64,000 bases of DNA, taken from the NCBI GenBank assembly GCA_023614405.1, contig CM042697.1, positions 159,316,149 to 159,380,148 of the forward strand, read 5' to 3'. The notes beneath the pieces are model-generated. The model was not told where the DNA came from and searched no databases. It was given only the letters and a program-made list of their open reading frames with translations. Both the position numbers and the translations under genes were made by a program. Positions within the stretch are counted from its first letter, which is position 1; every line of letters starts with the position of its first letter. This DNA comes from Avena insularis (Eukaryota > Streptophyta > Magnoliopsida > Poales > Poaceae). This document shows, one piece after another, positions 12,102 to 23,447 of the stretch.

Positions 12102-12801
12102 TGTAACATCCCAAAAATATTGATCATGATTATCAAATTCTAATCACTAAAATTAGGGTTAACAAAAACTTTTATGAAATAAAAATCAAATGAATGCATG
12201 TGTGTATGTGATGATTGTATGAATGCATGAATGAACTTGTGTGATTAACCTAAATAGCAAGGAATGGTTTAAAGATGAAAATAACATACTCTAAAACATT
12301 TCCAAGTAGAAACAAATCAAGAGAAAATCAAAAACAAAACAAATAAAGCAAATGGTCACTTTTGCCAATCTTGCTCACTAGGCCACTTTGAGTGTTTCTA
12401 GTCCAAGATTTCAAACATAAAATTTTCCATCTCTTTTCACCCCTTGCAAGACCAAGTAAAAGTGAATCAAAGCCCACCTTTCAAACTTGCAGAAACATTT
12501 GGCAACTTGATTCAAATAACATTTCAAAATTGAATCTATAACATATGTGAAGATCACACATTTTCAAAAACCAACCAAACCAGTGCCCCTTGATCAATTC
12601 AACTAACCCAAGACTCCCTAGTATGTGACTAGCAAACCCACCAAGTTTGAATCCAAAATTCAAATTTGAATTTCTTTCGGCCATTTCATCAAACACCTTG
12701 TTTGCAGCAATTTCAACAAACATCAAACACTATTTGTAGCAGTAATTTTGGCCAACCTTGTCCCCTCTCTAACTCACTCTAGACTCTCAGTAGATGATCA
12801 A

Positions 12802-13348
12802 TGTTGGGGATATTATATATGGGTATCCTCATAGCATGTATCCTATCTGGATAACCCGGGTGGCCCATAGTTGGTAGCATGGCCCATGGCCTGCTGGGCG
12901 GCCCAGTTAGATGGATCCAAAAGGGAGGCCCATGCCGGATAAAGGAATGCTATGGAGGAGTCACCCTATTACCCGGAGCCTTGGAGTGCAAGACACGCTA
13001 GATTAGTTGTAAGCAATGTAGGACTCTATAACCTGTCCGGCTAGGACTTTTCCCTATAACCCTAGGACCTGGCGACTATATAAGTCGGGCCTATGGGAAC
13101 CTTTAGGGCACAATCTTAGAAGACAACTTAGACTCTCTAGTCACCTCGCACAGCGAGCCAATCCCTGTAACTCGGCGTATTGCCATTATAGTGATATATA
13201 GCAGGAGTAGGATTCTGCCACCGTTGTGGGATCTGAACCTGGGTAAGATGTGTTACCTCGTACCCGTCAACTATCATCCTCCCCCCACGTCTCTAAACAC
13301 GCACTGTGAGGACCCCTCCATGGCGTACTCGTCGGCAATACCACGACA
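12802..13348 (+). mobile_element. Solo LTR of family C, TSD ATCAA
   Basis: A 547-bp LTR, TGTTGGGGATAT to ATACCACGACA, flanked by ATCAA at 12797-12801 and 13349-13353. The ACCACGACA end is shared with element D. No internal sequence is present, so this is the product of LTR-LTR recombination. A Gypsy origin is likely but the family is not identified. Confidence 0.85.
13075..13088 (+). promoter_or_regulatory. TATA box of C LTR
   Basis: GACTATATAAGTCG lies mid-LTR upstream of a likely transcription start. It is a standard LTR core promoter by position. Confidence 0.6.
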
Positions 13349-16300
13349 ATCAAACTAATCTAAGTAGCTTTAGAACCACTGTGAGCATGCATAGCCATCA
13401 ATGGTGACCATGACGAGAGCAACCTTGCCACCCCCATGTCGCCAGCGAGCTAGGAGAAGCTATAGCCTCGCCAACCTTGTCTAGGACACGCAGCACCATC
13501 CACCGCCACCCCCTGTCCAAGCCCTGAGCCTTGCCAACCCCTGGACCACACGACAAGCTCGCGCCCAGTTTCTCTGCGAGTGAGCCGAGAGCGCGCCTGT
13601 GCGCCGCACGCGACACCAGCCCACAGACCGCGCTCCGCCCTCGCAGCTTGCGTACGTGATCGCCAGCACCCCAGCAACCCGCCATATAACCCCGTCCGCT
13701 GTCGCGCGGACCACGGACGATGTGCGCCATTAAAATCCCCATGGGACCCGCCCAGAGCGCCGCGACGTTTCGACCGTTCCTAACCGCCCCACGCCGCGCC
13801 ATCAAGCTGTTGAGCTTCGCCAGGAGGCAACGCACCGCCCCCTATCGTTGCCCATGCCATTAGCACGCTGTGCCGACGACCACGATGAGCTCCACCTGTG
13901 CCCGTAGGTCCCCTTTAGGCACTCTAAAAGGAGGCCACCCCCGTTCGATTTGAGCACACCATCTCACTCCCCACCTCTCACTTATCACACCCACTCACCC
14001 CCGGAGCAAGGCGAGCACCAGGTGGCCGGAATTTCACCGGAGTTTGCCGCTGCAGAGGAGGAGAGGCACTATCAATTGGAGCCGCCCCAGGAGGAGCTGC
14101 AGGTAGCAGGAGGATCGCCGTTGTCGACTTCGTCGTTCGCCCCCATCGCCAACATCGTCGGAGCCCCAGTGAGCCCCCACAGACCCCCACTAGCCGCGCT
14201 AGGTTTCAACCTCGCCGCGTCCAGTTCAGGCGTGGACGATGAACCACGACCGTAGGATTAGAGTTATATCACACGGTCCACATCTCCCCATATCGCTTCG
14301 CACTCGCTGTCTCAATGACGAGTTTGTTCGTTCACTTACCAGCCCGCGCGCGCTGTGAGTAGTTGGCCGGCCCAATTTAACCTCCCTCACGACCCAACAA
14401 TTCAAACTTAGGTTTATTCATTTAGTTTCAAAAGCAGTTCTGTACCTAGATTCAATTTTGTTTAGGTCTATTCACTAAACTTAGGTTTAGGTCTATTCAC
14501 TAAACCAAAATGCATGAAACCAATTTTGTTAGAAAGGTACTGGAGAGTTTAATCCAAGCCCGTTGGATTCAAACCAATTAGATTTGTGGATCACGCATAG
14601 CAAAAATAACAAGGTAGAAGATTTTCTACATTCAAACATTTTTCAAAATTCAACCACAAAAGTTTTGAGTTGATTCCAACTCTCAAAAATCACATTTAAC
14701 CATACCTTTAAGATTATATAAAAATATATAGGGTTACTTGAAGAAATAATGATCAAGTAATAAAATAATGCCTCATAGGCCATTCTAGTCACTTCAATTA
14801 ATTTAAATAAAAAGGTTAAACCTTATTAAATTGTGACACCACTTTAAATCACATTCCTGTGTAATGAAATATGTTGTGATGACATGTGTCAACATGATCC
14901 CATGTTTGAGTTGGAGAATATTAAATCTTAAGTAGTTTTTCAATGAGTAGAAATTACTTTTCTAAAATAAATAAAATGAAATTATTTGCCTTAATGGTTC
15001 TAATGTTAGTGATGATGCTAGATCATCTAATGTGAACCTTTGTGTGCTAAATAAAGTAGTTAAGAATTGTGTGGTGATTGTATACCTCGTATTTATTTAT
15101 AGACGGTAGTACCGACCAAGGATACAAGGAGGAAGGAGGATACTATGAGGAAGAAGCTGAGGAGAACTTCAACCACTGCTCTGCACAAGGCAAGCTACAA
15201 CTTGCAAGTGATCTTACTTAGCAAGCCTAATACTACTGGTTGAATTAGCAAGCTATTAACTAAGCAAGCTAAACATTTGCCACTTAGCAAGCTTATACCC
15301 ATTGATGATACCCAATCCTAGTTTCACTTGCAAAGCTTAGTACTTTATTTGTCAAAGTTTTCTCTTAGAGTTTACTTAGTGACTTTTAGATTCTAGGAAG
15401 ATAATTGAAGGTAGCATAAAGAGCATAAAACTTGGCCTAAGTTAGATAAATCTTGATGTCATCCTAAGGCATGAGATTGAACCTAGATAAGATCAAATTG
15501 CTTATCACCCCTCATAAGTATTTATCCTACTTGTAGATGCTAGTGCTAAGCATAAAACTGGATCAACTTTAGATGGGAATACTTGGTGAAAATGGTTATG
15601 AAAACCTTAGAATGATGATTCATTCTACTGAAATGTTTTGACATATGTTCTTGAACAACAGATGATTTTGATGATAAAAATGTTAAGGCATGAGCCTTAG
15701 CCCTTTATAAAACTGATGGTTGTTTAGATGCGATGCCATTCCAATTCTTACCGTACAACCACAATACCCGAAATTTGGGTAGGGCTTGACTGGAAATTTA
15801 TATACCTTAGTATGGCTTCCCTTGCGGCCAAGGTTTCAGCTGAGGCTACCTTGTGAAGATTGTCCACCTGTGCAGTACCCAAGATGACAGTTGGTCATGG
15901 TTGGGAGGCCAAACTCACAGGAGAGGTGCCTATACTAGGGCGTGTAATTGAAAGGTAAGGATTGATTATCTGCATACTGAGTATGGTGGATTCAGGATTA
16001 TTCCTGACGGATGTATCGAATGTTGTGGTGAAAGTGTACAATCTCTGCAGAGTGTCAAACTATTCGAATAACCGCGTCTGCGGTTATGGACAGTTGGAGT
16101 GGCCATACTGTTCTATCGTCAAATGTTTTCAAAATGACTTATGAAATGATTTATGACTTTTACTTGACCACAACAGAGTTTTGACATGAAATTCAAGTTC
16201 CCACTTAGGTGTTATAAAACTTTCAACTAGCTTTCTTTGTTTCTGAACTTAGTAAAGGTAAAGCTGGGTTTTTGCAAAACAACCCTAGACCTTAGTATAT

Positions 16301-16701
16301 CCTATTCAAAACCACTTCACTTGTTAGTATTAGTTTGCGAGTACTTAAAGAGTACTCATGGCTTTGTCTCTGGCTATTCTCGTGGCCAGACTATGAAGAG
16401 GAGTATCAGGAGGACAGACAGCAGGAAGGTTACGACAACTAGGATCATCTCCCATCACAAGCATTGCTGTGACCACGAAGATGGAGCTCACCACGCTTAG
16501 CATTACTATTACGTTATTCCGCTCCTTGAATTGTATTAAGAACTGGATCATGAGATCCTTATTTGTGTAAGACCTTATGTATGGTTTGTAATGGATGATG
16601 TACTGTCATATCCAATCTGTTATGTCTCGCAAAAATGGTAATCCTGGGATTGCGATGTATGGCATAACAGGCATCTAGGATTAAAAATCCGGGTGTTGAC
16701 A

Positions 16702-16852
16702 TCATGTCCCTTGAATACGAGGGCCACTCCTCATGCTAGTCAACTTTAGTTACATTTAAGTTCTTGTCATAGTAAGTACATGTGTATCATAGAGAACCAC
16801 CAACGGGGTACCCCTTGCACATGATATAGGATCTATCCCATAATCAAAATGA
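16702..16852 (-). repeat. Duplicated piece of Sabrina-like internal DNA
   Basis: 151 bp matching 35877-36027 with 9 differences by direct comparison. Both copies follow the end of a B-type LTR and start with TCATG. The match stops after AAAATGA. Here it joins, through about 5-7 unexplained bases, to the interior of a B-type LTR. It is evidence for a duplication of the B 3' LTR plus flank. Confidence 0.85.
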
Positions 16853-16857
16853 ATGGT

Positions 16858-17603
16858 TTGGATTGATTATCCGCATACTAAGTATGGTGAATTCAGGATT
16901 GTTCCTGACGGATGTATTGAATGTTGTGGTGAAAGTGTACAATCTCTGTAGAGTGTCAAACTATTCGAATAGCCGCGTCCCCGGTTATGGACAGTTGGAG
17001 TGGACATACTATTCCGTCGTCATATGTTTTCAAAATGACCTATGAAATGATTTATGACTTTGACTTGACCATAACAGGGTTGTGATATGAAATTCAAGTT
17101 CCCACTTAGGTGTTATAAAACTTTCAACTAGCTTTCTTTGCTTCTGAACTCAGTAGAGATAAATCTAGCTTTTTGCAAAACAACCCTAGAGATTAGTATA
17201 TCCTACTCAAAACCACTTGACTTTCTAGTACTAGTTTGCGAGTACTTAACGAGTACTCATGGCTTTGTCCCTGTCTATTTTCGTGGCCAGACTATGAAGA
17301 GGAGTATCAGGAAGATGGACCGCAGGAAGGTTACGAAAACTAGGATCATCTCCCATCGTCACCATTGCTTGTGACCATGAAGATGGAGCTTCGCCCACGC
17401 TATCGTTATCTTTACGTTATTCCGCTGCTTGAGTTATATTAAGACTAGATCATGAGATCCTTATTTGTGTAAGACCTTATGTATGGTTTGTAATGGATGA
17501 TGTACTGTGATATCTAATCTGTTATGTCTAGCAAAAATGGTAATCCTGGGATTGCGATGTATGGCATGACAGGCATCTGGGATTAAAAATCCGGATGTTA
17601 ACA
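16858..17603 (+). repeat. Terminal 746 bp of a B-type LTR (5' LTR of central element)
   Basis: Begins abruptly inside the LTR at GGATTGATTATCC and ends AATCCGGATGTTAACA just before a primer binding site. Its details, for example TATCCTACTCAAAACCACTT, agree with the B-type copies (35141-35876) and not with the A-type 3' LTR of the same element (31840-32579). Confidence 0.8.
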
Positions 17604-17606
17604 AGC

Positions 17607-17620
17607 TGTTATCAGAGCCA
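17607..17620 (+). other. Primer binding site, central chromovirus
   Basis: TGTTATCAGAGCCA follows the LTR end by three bases. It matches the plant initiator-Met tRNA primer site except that the second G of TGG is T. Confidence 0.8.
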
Positions 17621-17834
17621 TCCTGACCATAGGATACCCTAGTTTCGAATTGACGTTTGAATCAAAAACTTAGTTTCAAAACCAAAGGAAGTGAGTATTT
17701 ATGAAAACTTATTCTCATTCTTATCACTTAGACTTTTTCATGAAAATTCATGTTCCTCAAAAATTATTTAAAACTTACATAAAATTTGACACACTTGATC
17801 GCTCTGCTAACTTACTCATCCTATATTCTTATAG

Positions 17835-18638
17835 ATGTACATGAAGTATAGCAAGTTCTATCAGTTGGGGAATGTAGAAGACCTCATCTTTCAGTGTGAC
17901 TTGGACCAGCTGGCAGAGATGCTGGAATGTCCGCACCCCGAGTTCTTTGGAGCTTAGCTCAATGATCAGGAAGGAGAGGATTTGTAGTGGCTAGTTGTTG
18001 CAAGTCTCCGGGGATAGATTGAAGCCCCCACTACAGAGGAAATTCAATTCACCTTGAGAGAGAACAACTGGCTCGATGGACTTGCCAGGGCCATGCAGGA
18101 AGCTCTTGCCCATCTGTGTGGGCAGAGTATCAACCAGATCAAGGGTACCCGCTTTGATTTTTTCCCAAGGCGTGATGCTAATGGACAGCCACTAGAAGCC
18201 CCATACCACCACGAGTTGAAGACCCAATTGGACCACCTTAGCTTCATGATGTATGATCGTCAGCAGGAGTTGGATAATTGCCGTGACTACTCCAACCACA
18301 AGTCCGCCATCATCAAGACGAAGGATTAGACCATCGCCATGCTAGCAAAGGATCGCAAGTCTCACCGTCGTCATCTCAACAAGAAGGAGCGCATCATTGC
18401 CCGTCTTCGCCACCGTATCTCGTCTTTGGAGGAGACCATCCACGAGAGAGACATGCAGTTGGAAGAAAGGGAGAATGCCGGAGAGGATCTTCGTGGAGAC
18501 CCCTACTCCTATCTCAGTGATGATGATGATTTCCTAGAAGATCAGGCTGTGGATTTCTTCACCGATGAGGATGATTACGCCTTCATCGATGACGATGAGG
18601 ATGATGAGGATGACGACTACACCGACTCCAAGGAGTAG
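17835..18638 (+). pseudogene. Accessory ORF upstream of gag: coiled coil plus acidic tail
   Basis: A single reading frame of 267 codons plus stop. It is interrupted by four TAG codons at 17955, 17985, 18015 and 18327 but otherwise unshifted. It starts MYMKYSKFYQLGN. The middle (18054-18329) holds an alpha-helical stretch with RENNWLDGLARAMQEAL. From 18339 a basic heptad-like region (ERIIARLRHRISSLEE) suggests a coiled coil. The last 45 residues are extremely acidic, with runs of D and E. It resembles accessory ORFs placed before gag in grass chromoviruses, whose role is unknown to me. It is not gag: gag starts 220 bp downstream in another frame. A regulatory or chromatin-interacting role would be speculation. 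Confidence 0.65.
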
Positions 18639-18856
18639 TAACACTTGAGCACTAGCATAGTGAGTAGTATTCGGTCCCACTGGATCGTAGTTTCCAGAAT
18701 GTTTCTTAAAACCATCTGTTTCCCTTTGTTGTGGTTTGTGTTGTACCGTGTGCTATGAATGAATGAATGAATGGAAAGCAAGTTGCTAGAAAAATCTGAG
18801 TCAAACTTTAAAAACTTCTCAAAGTCCTAGAACCTTAAAAATTTCCCTCTTTTCTC

Positions 18857-19912
18857 ATGATCTATCTCAATCTTCAGATGCCACGTGGAGGAAGTGGTTC
18901 ATTCCCGGACCCGATGTTGCAAATACTGCAAATGTTGACTTCTGACAGTGAAGCTGAAAGAGCCGAAAGTCAAGCCAACCTATCCACCCTTCAACAGATA
19001 GCTCAGCTTTCCCACAACAACCAAGGCCACGGAAATCAGGACAACCATGGATCTAAGCTCAAGAATTTCCAGAACACCAACCCACCTATTTTCACTAAGT
19101 CGGAAGAGCCCTTAGACGCCGATGATTGGCTGCAAACCATGGAAAATAACCTAGAAGTCGACGGAGTGGAATCGAATGAGAAAGTTTTGTTCGCCACCCA
19201 CTATCTAGCCGGAGATGCCAGAGCATGGTGGAACAGTGTTCATGCAATGACCGGAGGCCAGATGATGACCTGGGAGGAATTCAAGGTCAAGTTCAGAAGA
19301 ACCCATGTACCACCGGGTTTAATCAAGAGGATGAGAGACGAGTTCAGAGAACTGAAGCAAGGAAGGATGACTGTAGTGGAATACCGTGACAAATCCTGTC
19401 ATTAGCTAGGTATGCCCCTGATGAGATCGACACCGAAACCAAGAAGAAAGAAAGATTCTTGAATGGTCTGCATGATGAGATGTAGACTGTGTTAGTCAAT
19501 ATCCCCTTTGCCGATATTGAAACCCTGGTCGACTCTGCCATCCAAATGGAAGGAAAGATCAACCAAGCCAATGAGAACCTTAAGCATCGCATGATGCACC
19601 AGCCAGGAACCCATCAGACCCCAAAGTATCGCCCTAACCCATCTCCAGGATTTTCCCCAAGAACCAACAGACCCCCGATGAACCGTCCAACCTATCCCAA
19701 CCGTGGAAACCCAAGGCCCGGAGGAAATCACAACAACCCCGGGAACTCTAGCAATTTCAACCGTGCCCCACCCAAGTTCAACAACAATGCTACCACCAAC
19801 CCCAACACTGCCCCAAGGACTGGAAGCAACGTTGTGCCTGTTGCAGCAAAGGACAAGTCGTAGGTAACTTGTTATGATTGTGGAAATAAGGGCCACTACT
19901 CCAACGAGTGCC
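18857..19912 (+). pseudogene. Chromovirus gag
   Basis: Frame 18857-19405 holds the N-terminal capsid-like part; the likely start is MPRGGSG at 18878. It includes the retrotransposon gag core (NPPIFTKSEEPLDADDWL, then LAGDARAWWNSV). A one-base deletion near 19392 shifts the frame. Gag continues in the next frame with TAG at 19483, through a Pro/Asn-rich linker to TAG at 19861. The nucleic-acid-binding zinc knuckle CYDCGNKGHYSNEC lies just after that stop, with C codons at 19870, 19879 and 19909 and H at 19894, so it is intact but cut off. Gag forms the particle and binds RNA. This copy is not translatable as one protein. Confidence 0.85.
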
Positions 19913-20610
19913 CCAACAAGAAGAATTCCACAACCCCCAATGCAAATGCCCCAGCTCAGCAGCAGCGTCGTGTTCAGTCAGGAAGAAGGTTTGCCCCAGG
20001 GAATTCGCTCAACCGCAACGGCCGTCTTTTTCTCATGCATTCTGAAGAAGCCCAGGAAGCGCCAGACGTCGTGCTGGGTATGTTTTCTGTTAATTCAGTA
20101 CTTGCAAGAGTATTGTTTGATTCTGGTGCATTGCACTCATTTGTCACCGAAGAATTTGCATGCACTAGTAAAATTCAACCAACCAAACTGAAGCATGTTA
20201 TGATCGTCCAAATTCCCGGTTCAACCACCAAGGCTAGGCAAATTTGCAAAGCCGTCCCTATCCGCATCCATGGCATATATTTTTATGCTAATCTGATAGT
20301 ACTCAGAACTAAAGGTTTGGAAGTAGTACTAGGAATGGATTGGATGCCCAAACATAAAAGATTGATTGACTGTGCCAAGAAAGCCAACCAGTACAGCCGG
20401 AATATCAGTCGAGCATATATTTGAAACCTTACCTCGCCACTTCAAGTGCAACAAGAGTATAGCCCAACCTACCATTAACCAAGTCCGGATAGTCTATGAA
20501 TACCTCGATGTATTTCCAGATGTTTTTCCCGGTATGCCCCTAGATGGGATATCGAGTTTATCATCGAACTAATCCCTGGAACATGACCCATAGCCCAGAG
20601 ACCATATAGT
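19913..20610 (+). pseudogene. Chromovirus aspartic protease
   Basis: Continues in the gag frame. The active-site motif VLFDSGALHSFV is at about 20110-20145 (D-S-G), followed by VLGMDWMPKHKRLIDC. A frameshift near 20385 moves into a second frame (FETLPRHF onward), another occurs near 20540, and a TGA lies at 20584 before the reverse transcriptase. The protease cuts the Gag-Pol polyprotein. Confidence 0.8.
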
Positions 20611-21512
20611 ATGAACCCGTCTGAACTGGCAGAACTGAAAAAGCAACTGGATTCCATGATGGAAATTGGATTGATTCAACCAAGTGCGTCACCTTGGAGA
20701 TCACCTGTCTTGTTTGTGGACAAGAAGGATGGAGGTAACCGTTTGTGTACGGATTATCGGAAGTTGAATGATGTCACCATCAAAAACAAGTATCCCTTGC
20801 CCAAGATAGAAGATTTGTTTGATCAGTTGACCGGTGCCAAAGTGTTTTCTAAGATTGATCTTAGGACTGGCTATCATCAACTCAAGATTCATGCAGAAGA
20901 TATTCCCAAGACTACCTTTACCACCCGATATGGATTGTACGAGTATACAGTCAGGTCTTTTGGATTAACCAATGCCCGCGCTTATTTCATGAATCTCATG
21001 AATAAGATTTTTATGGACTTCCTGGATAAGTTTGTCGTTGTTTTCATCGATGACATCCTGATTTATTCCAAATCAGAAGAAGAACATGAGCTACACCTAA
21101 GGACCATTCTTGGAACCCTTAGAGAGCATCAGCTGTATGCCAAGTTTAGCAAATGTGAATTCTAGTTATAGGAGGTAGGATTCCTCGGTCACATTGTATC
21201 AGCCGGAGGAATTGCCGTTGACCCTGCCAAAGTGAAAGATGTCGAAGATTGGCAAGCCCCAACCACTCAAACCCAAGTTCGTGCATTTCTCGGATTGGCG
21301 GGATACTACCGCAAGTTCGTAGAAGGATTCTCGAGTATCGCCAGACCCATGACCCAATTGCTGAAGAAGGACAAGAGTTTTGAATGTACCGACAAATGTG
21401 AAGCGAGTTTTCAAGAACTCAAGAGGAGATTGATTTCAGCCCCAATCTTAATCATGCCGGATATCACGAAGCCCTTCGATGTGTATTATGATGCATCCAA
21501 GATCGGTCTCGG
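20611..21512 (+). pseudogene. Chromovirus reverse transcriptase and start of RNase H
   Basis: Frame 20611-21165 has the reverse transcriptase core: [26 protein letters not shown] with the first catalytic Asp, and [12 protein letters not shown] with the paired catalytic Asp. All three Asp are present. Two TAG codons at 21163 and 21169 stop it just before the thumb. The frame then runs on through GFLGHIVS (connection) into the RNase H start ([16 protein letters not shown]) up to 21615. A one-base loss in an A-run near 21565 shifts the remainder into the next frame. Confidence 0.88.
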
Positions 21513-23387
21513 ATGTGTGCTAATGCAAGAAGGCAAAGTTATATCTTATCTATCTCGACAATTAAAAAACATGAGCAAAATTACCCAACCCATGACCTCG
21601 AACTCGCAACCGTAGTTCTAGCCCTGAAGACATGGAGGCATTACCTGATGGGAAACCGTTGTGAGATTTACTCGGATCACAAGAGCCTGAAGTATATATT
21701 CACTCAGAAGGAGCTGAATATGAGACAGGGCAGATGGATTGAGCTAATCAAGGATTACGATCTGGACATTCACTATCACCCCGGTAAAGCCAACATGGTA
21801 GCAGATGCCCTTAGCAGATTGCCGTGCTGCTTGAACTCCATGATTTTAAAGGAGCAACCAAGCTTGCACAAAGAGATGGAAGATTTTCGAATGGAATTAG
21901 TAAGTGAAGGATTTTTGGCTAGCATAGAACTTCAACCCACTTTGATCAGTCAGATCAAAGAGGCGCAGAAAGGAAATGCTAGTATCGATGGAATCAAGCG
22001 TCGTATTGGTACAGGAAAAGTACCCGGATTCACCGAAGACGAAGAAGGAGTTCTGTGGTACAAAGGACGCCTTTGTGTACCAGCAGATTCTGAGTTGAAA
22101 GAAGTTATTCTGAAGGAAGCTCATGATACTCTTTATTCTATCCATCCCGGAGGAACTAAGATGTATCAAGATTTGAAAGAGAAATTTTGGTGGCATAAGA
22201 TGAAGAGAGAAATCGGAAGCTATATCGCCAAGTGTGATATATGTCAGCGAGTCAAGGCAGGACATCAAAGACCCGCTGGACTGTTGCAACCCTTACAGAT
22301 TTCGGAATGGAAATGGGATTCCGTTGGAATGGACTTTATCACCGGATTGCCTACTTCTAGTAGGGGAAATGACTCTATCTGGGTCATAGTGGACATATTG
22401 TCCAAAGTCGCCCATTTCTTACCCGTCAAGACCACATATCAGAGTTCAAAGCTAGCGGAGTTATACATCGCTAGAATAGTTAGTTTGCATGGAGTCCCCA
22501 AGAACATCGTATCAGATCGAGGAACTCAATTTACCTCGAGATTCTGGAGGAAAGTCCAAGAAGGTTTAGGAACCCGCCTAGATTTCAGCACCGCATATCA
22601 CCCTCAGACCGATGGACAAACGGAGCGAGTAAACCAAATACTCGAAGATATGCTGAGAGAATGTGTGTTAGAATATGGATCCAAGTGGGAAGACTGTCTG
22701 TGGTTTGTAGAATTTTCATACAACAACAGTTATCAAGCCAGTTTGCAAATGGCCCCATTTGAATTCATGTACGGAAGGAAGTGTCGCACCCCTTTGAACT
22801 GGTCGGAAGTAGGAGAGAGTCAGATTTTCGGACCTGACATCCTACAAGAAGCAGAAGAGAAGGTTCACAAGATTCGTGAGCACCTCAAGACCGCCCAGTC
22901 CAGACAGAAGAGTTATGCCGACAAGAGACGTCGAGACCTCGCTTTCAACATAGGAGATTTTGTATATCTGAAGGTGTCGCCATTGAAGGGAATGCAGCGT
23001 TTCCAACTCAAAGGAAAGTTAGCCCCCAGATATATCGGACCTTTCAAAATTTTGAACCGTCGAGGAGAAGTGTCGTATCAATTGCAACTACCCGAAGATA
23101 TGTCATCTGTGCACAATGTGTTCCATATCTCATTACTTCGCAAGTGTCTCGAAGTCCCAGAGAAGACCAAAGTGTTCAAGCATATCGATCACCGGACCAT
23201 AGAGATCAACGCTGACCTGACCTATCCCGAAGTACCCATCTGTATTTTGGAAGAAGCTTTCCGAACTACCCGAACCCGAAGCATCAAGTTTCTCAAGATT
23301 CAGTGGAGCAACCACACAGAAGAGGAAGCTACCTGGGAGCGCGAAGATCACATCAGGACGGAGTTTCCCGATCTCTTCAAATCTTAG
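21513..23387 (+). pseudogene. Chromovirus RNase H C-terminus, integrase and chromodomain
   Basis: The longest frame in the window, 624 residues. It lacks a natural start because it is the 3' part of pol. Residues 20-105 are the RNase H end ([10 protein letters not shown], then [13 protein letters not shown]). Residues 204-244 are the H2C2 zinc site (H204, H211, C241, C244). The integrase core has D274, D335 and E371 with the canonical 35-residue spacing, so the catalytic triad is intact. About residues 590-624 form a chromodomain-like tail ([20 protein letters not shown]). The first in-frame residues before about 16 are out-of-frame translation. It integrates cDNA, with the chromodomain steering toward marked chromatin. 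The integrase itself is undamaged although the upstream parts are dead. Confidence 0.9.
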
Positions 23388-23447
23388 GTAATCTTATTAG
23401 TCCTTTTTCAAATCTCGGGACGAGATTTTGTTTAAGGGGGGAAGGTT
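23388..23447 (+). other. 3' end and polypurine tract of central chromovirus
   Basis: CTCGGGACGAGATTTTG is followed by AAGGGGGGAAGGTT directly at the LTR start, 23448. It is the same layout as in B and G. Confidence 0.8.

Larger units (their letters stand above)
9694..16701 (+). mobile_element. Chromovirus B, decayed, with TSD TCATG
   Basis: Plus-strand Gypsy (Tekay/Del-like) element. It is bounded by TCATG at 9689-9693 and 16702-16706, which fixes both ends. It comprises the first 700 bp of the 5' LTR, a truncated C-family LTR, an integrase remnant (10538-12041), a polypurine tract, and a complete 3' LTR of about 4.05 kb holding a C solo LTR. The remainder of the 5' LTR, primer site, gag, protease, reverse transcriptase and RNase H have been deleted. 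Confidence 0.8.
12102..16701 (+). repeat. 3' LTR of B with nested C solo LTR
   Basis: Runs from TGTAACATCC to GTGTTGACA, followed by TCATG. It is about 4.05 kb without the C insert and its duplicated ATCAA. The part from 13392 matches 32585-35876 at about 90 percent in the stretches compared. The site GAGCATGCATAGCC (13384-13397) is the undisturbed version of the site that carries the A insertion at 32580. The GC-rich section 13400-14280 is the promoter/leader zone; its TATA region is degenerate here, whereas the second copy reads AATATAAGG at 33114-33122. Frames such as 13398-13835 are chance ORFs. Confidence 0.85.
17604..23447 (+). mobile_element. Internal region of central chromovirus (B/A chimera)
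   Basis: Complete internal region in the order primer site, accessory ORF, gag, protease, reverse transcriptase, RNase H, integrase with chromodomain, polypurine tract. This is the order of a Tekay/Del-like chromovirus. It carries nine in-frame stops (eight TAG, one TGA) and at least four frameshifts. It is flanked by a B-type LTR on the left and an A-type LTR on the right, so part of it probably came from each subfamily. Confidence 0.85.

Noticed and set aside
16702..17603. Possibility that the duplicated LTR end is only an assembly artefact
   Set aside because: The two flank copies differ at 9 of 151 positions and the LTR ends differ throughout, so they are distinct sequences. The junction itself should still be confirmed.
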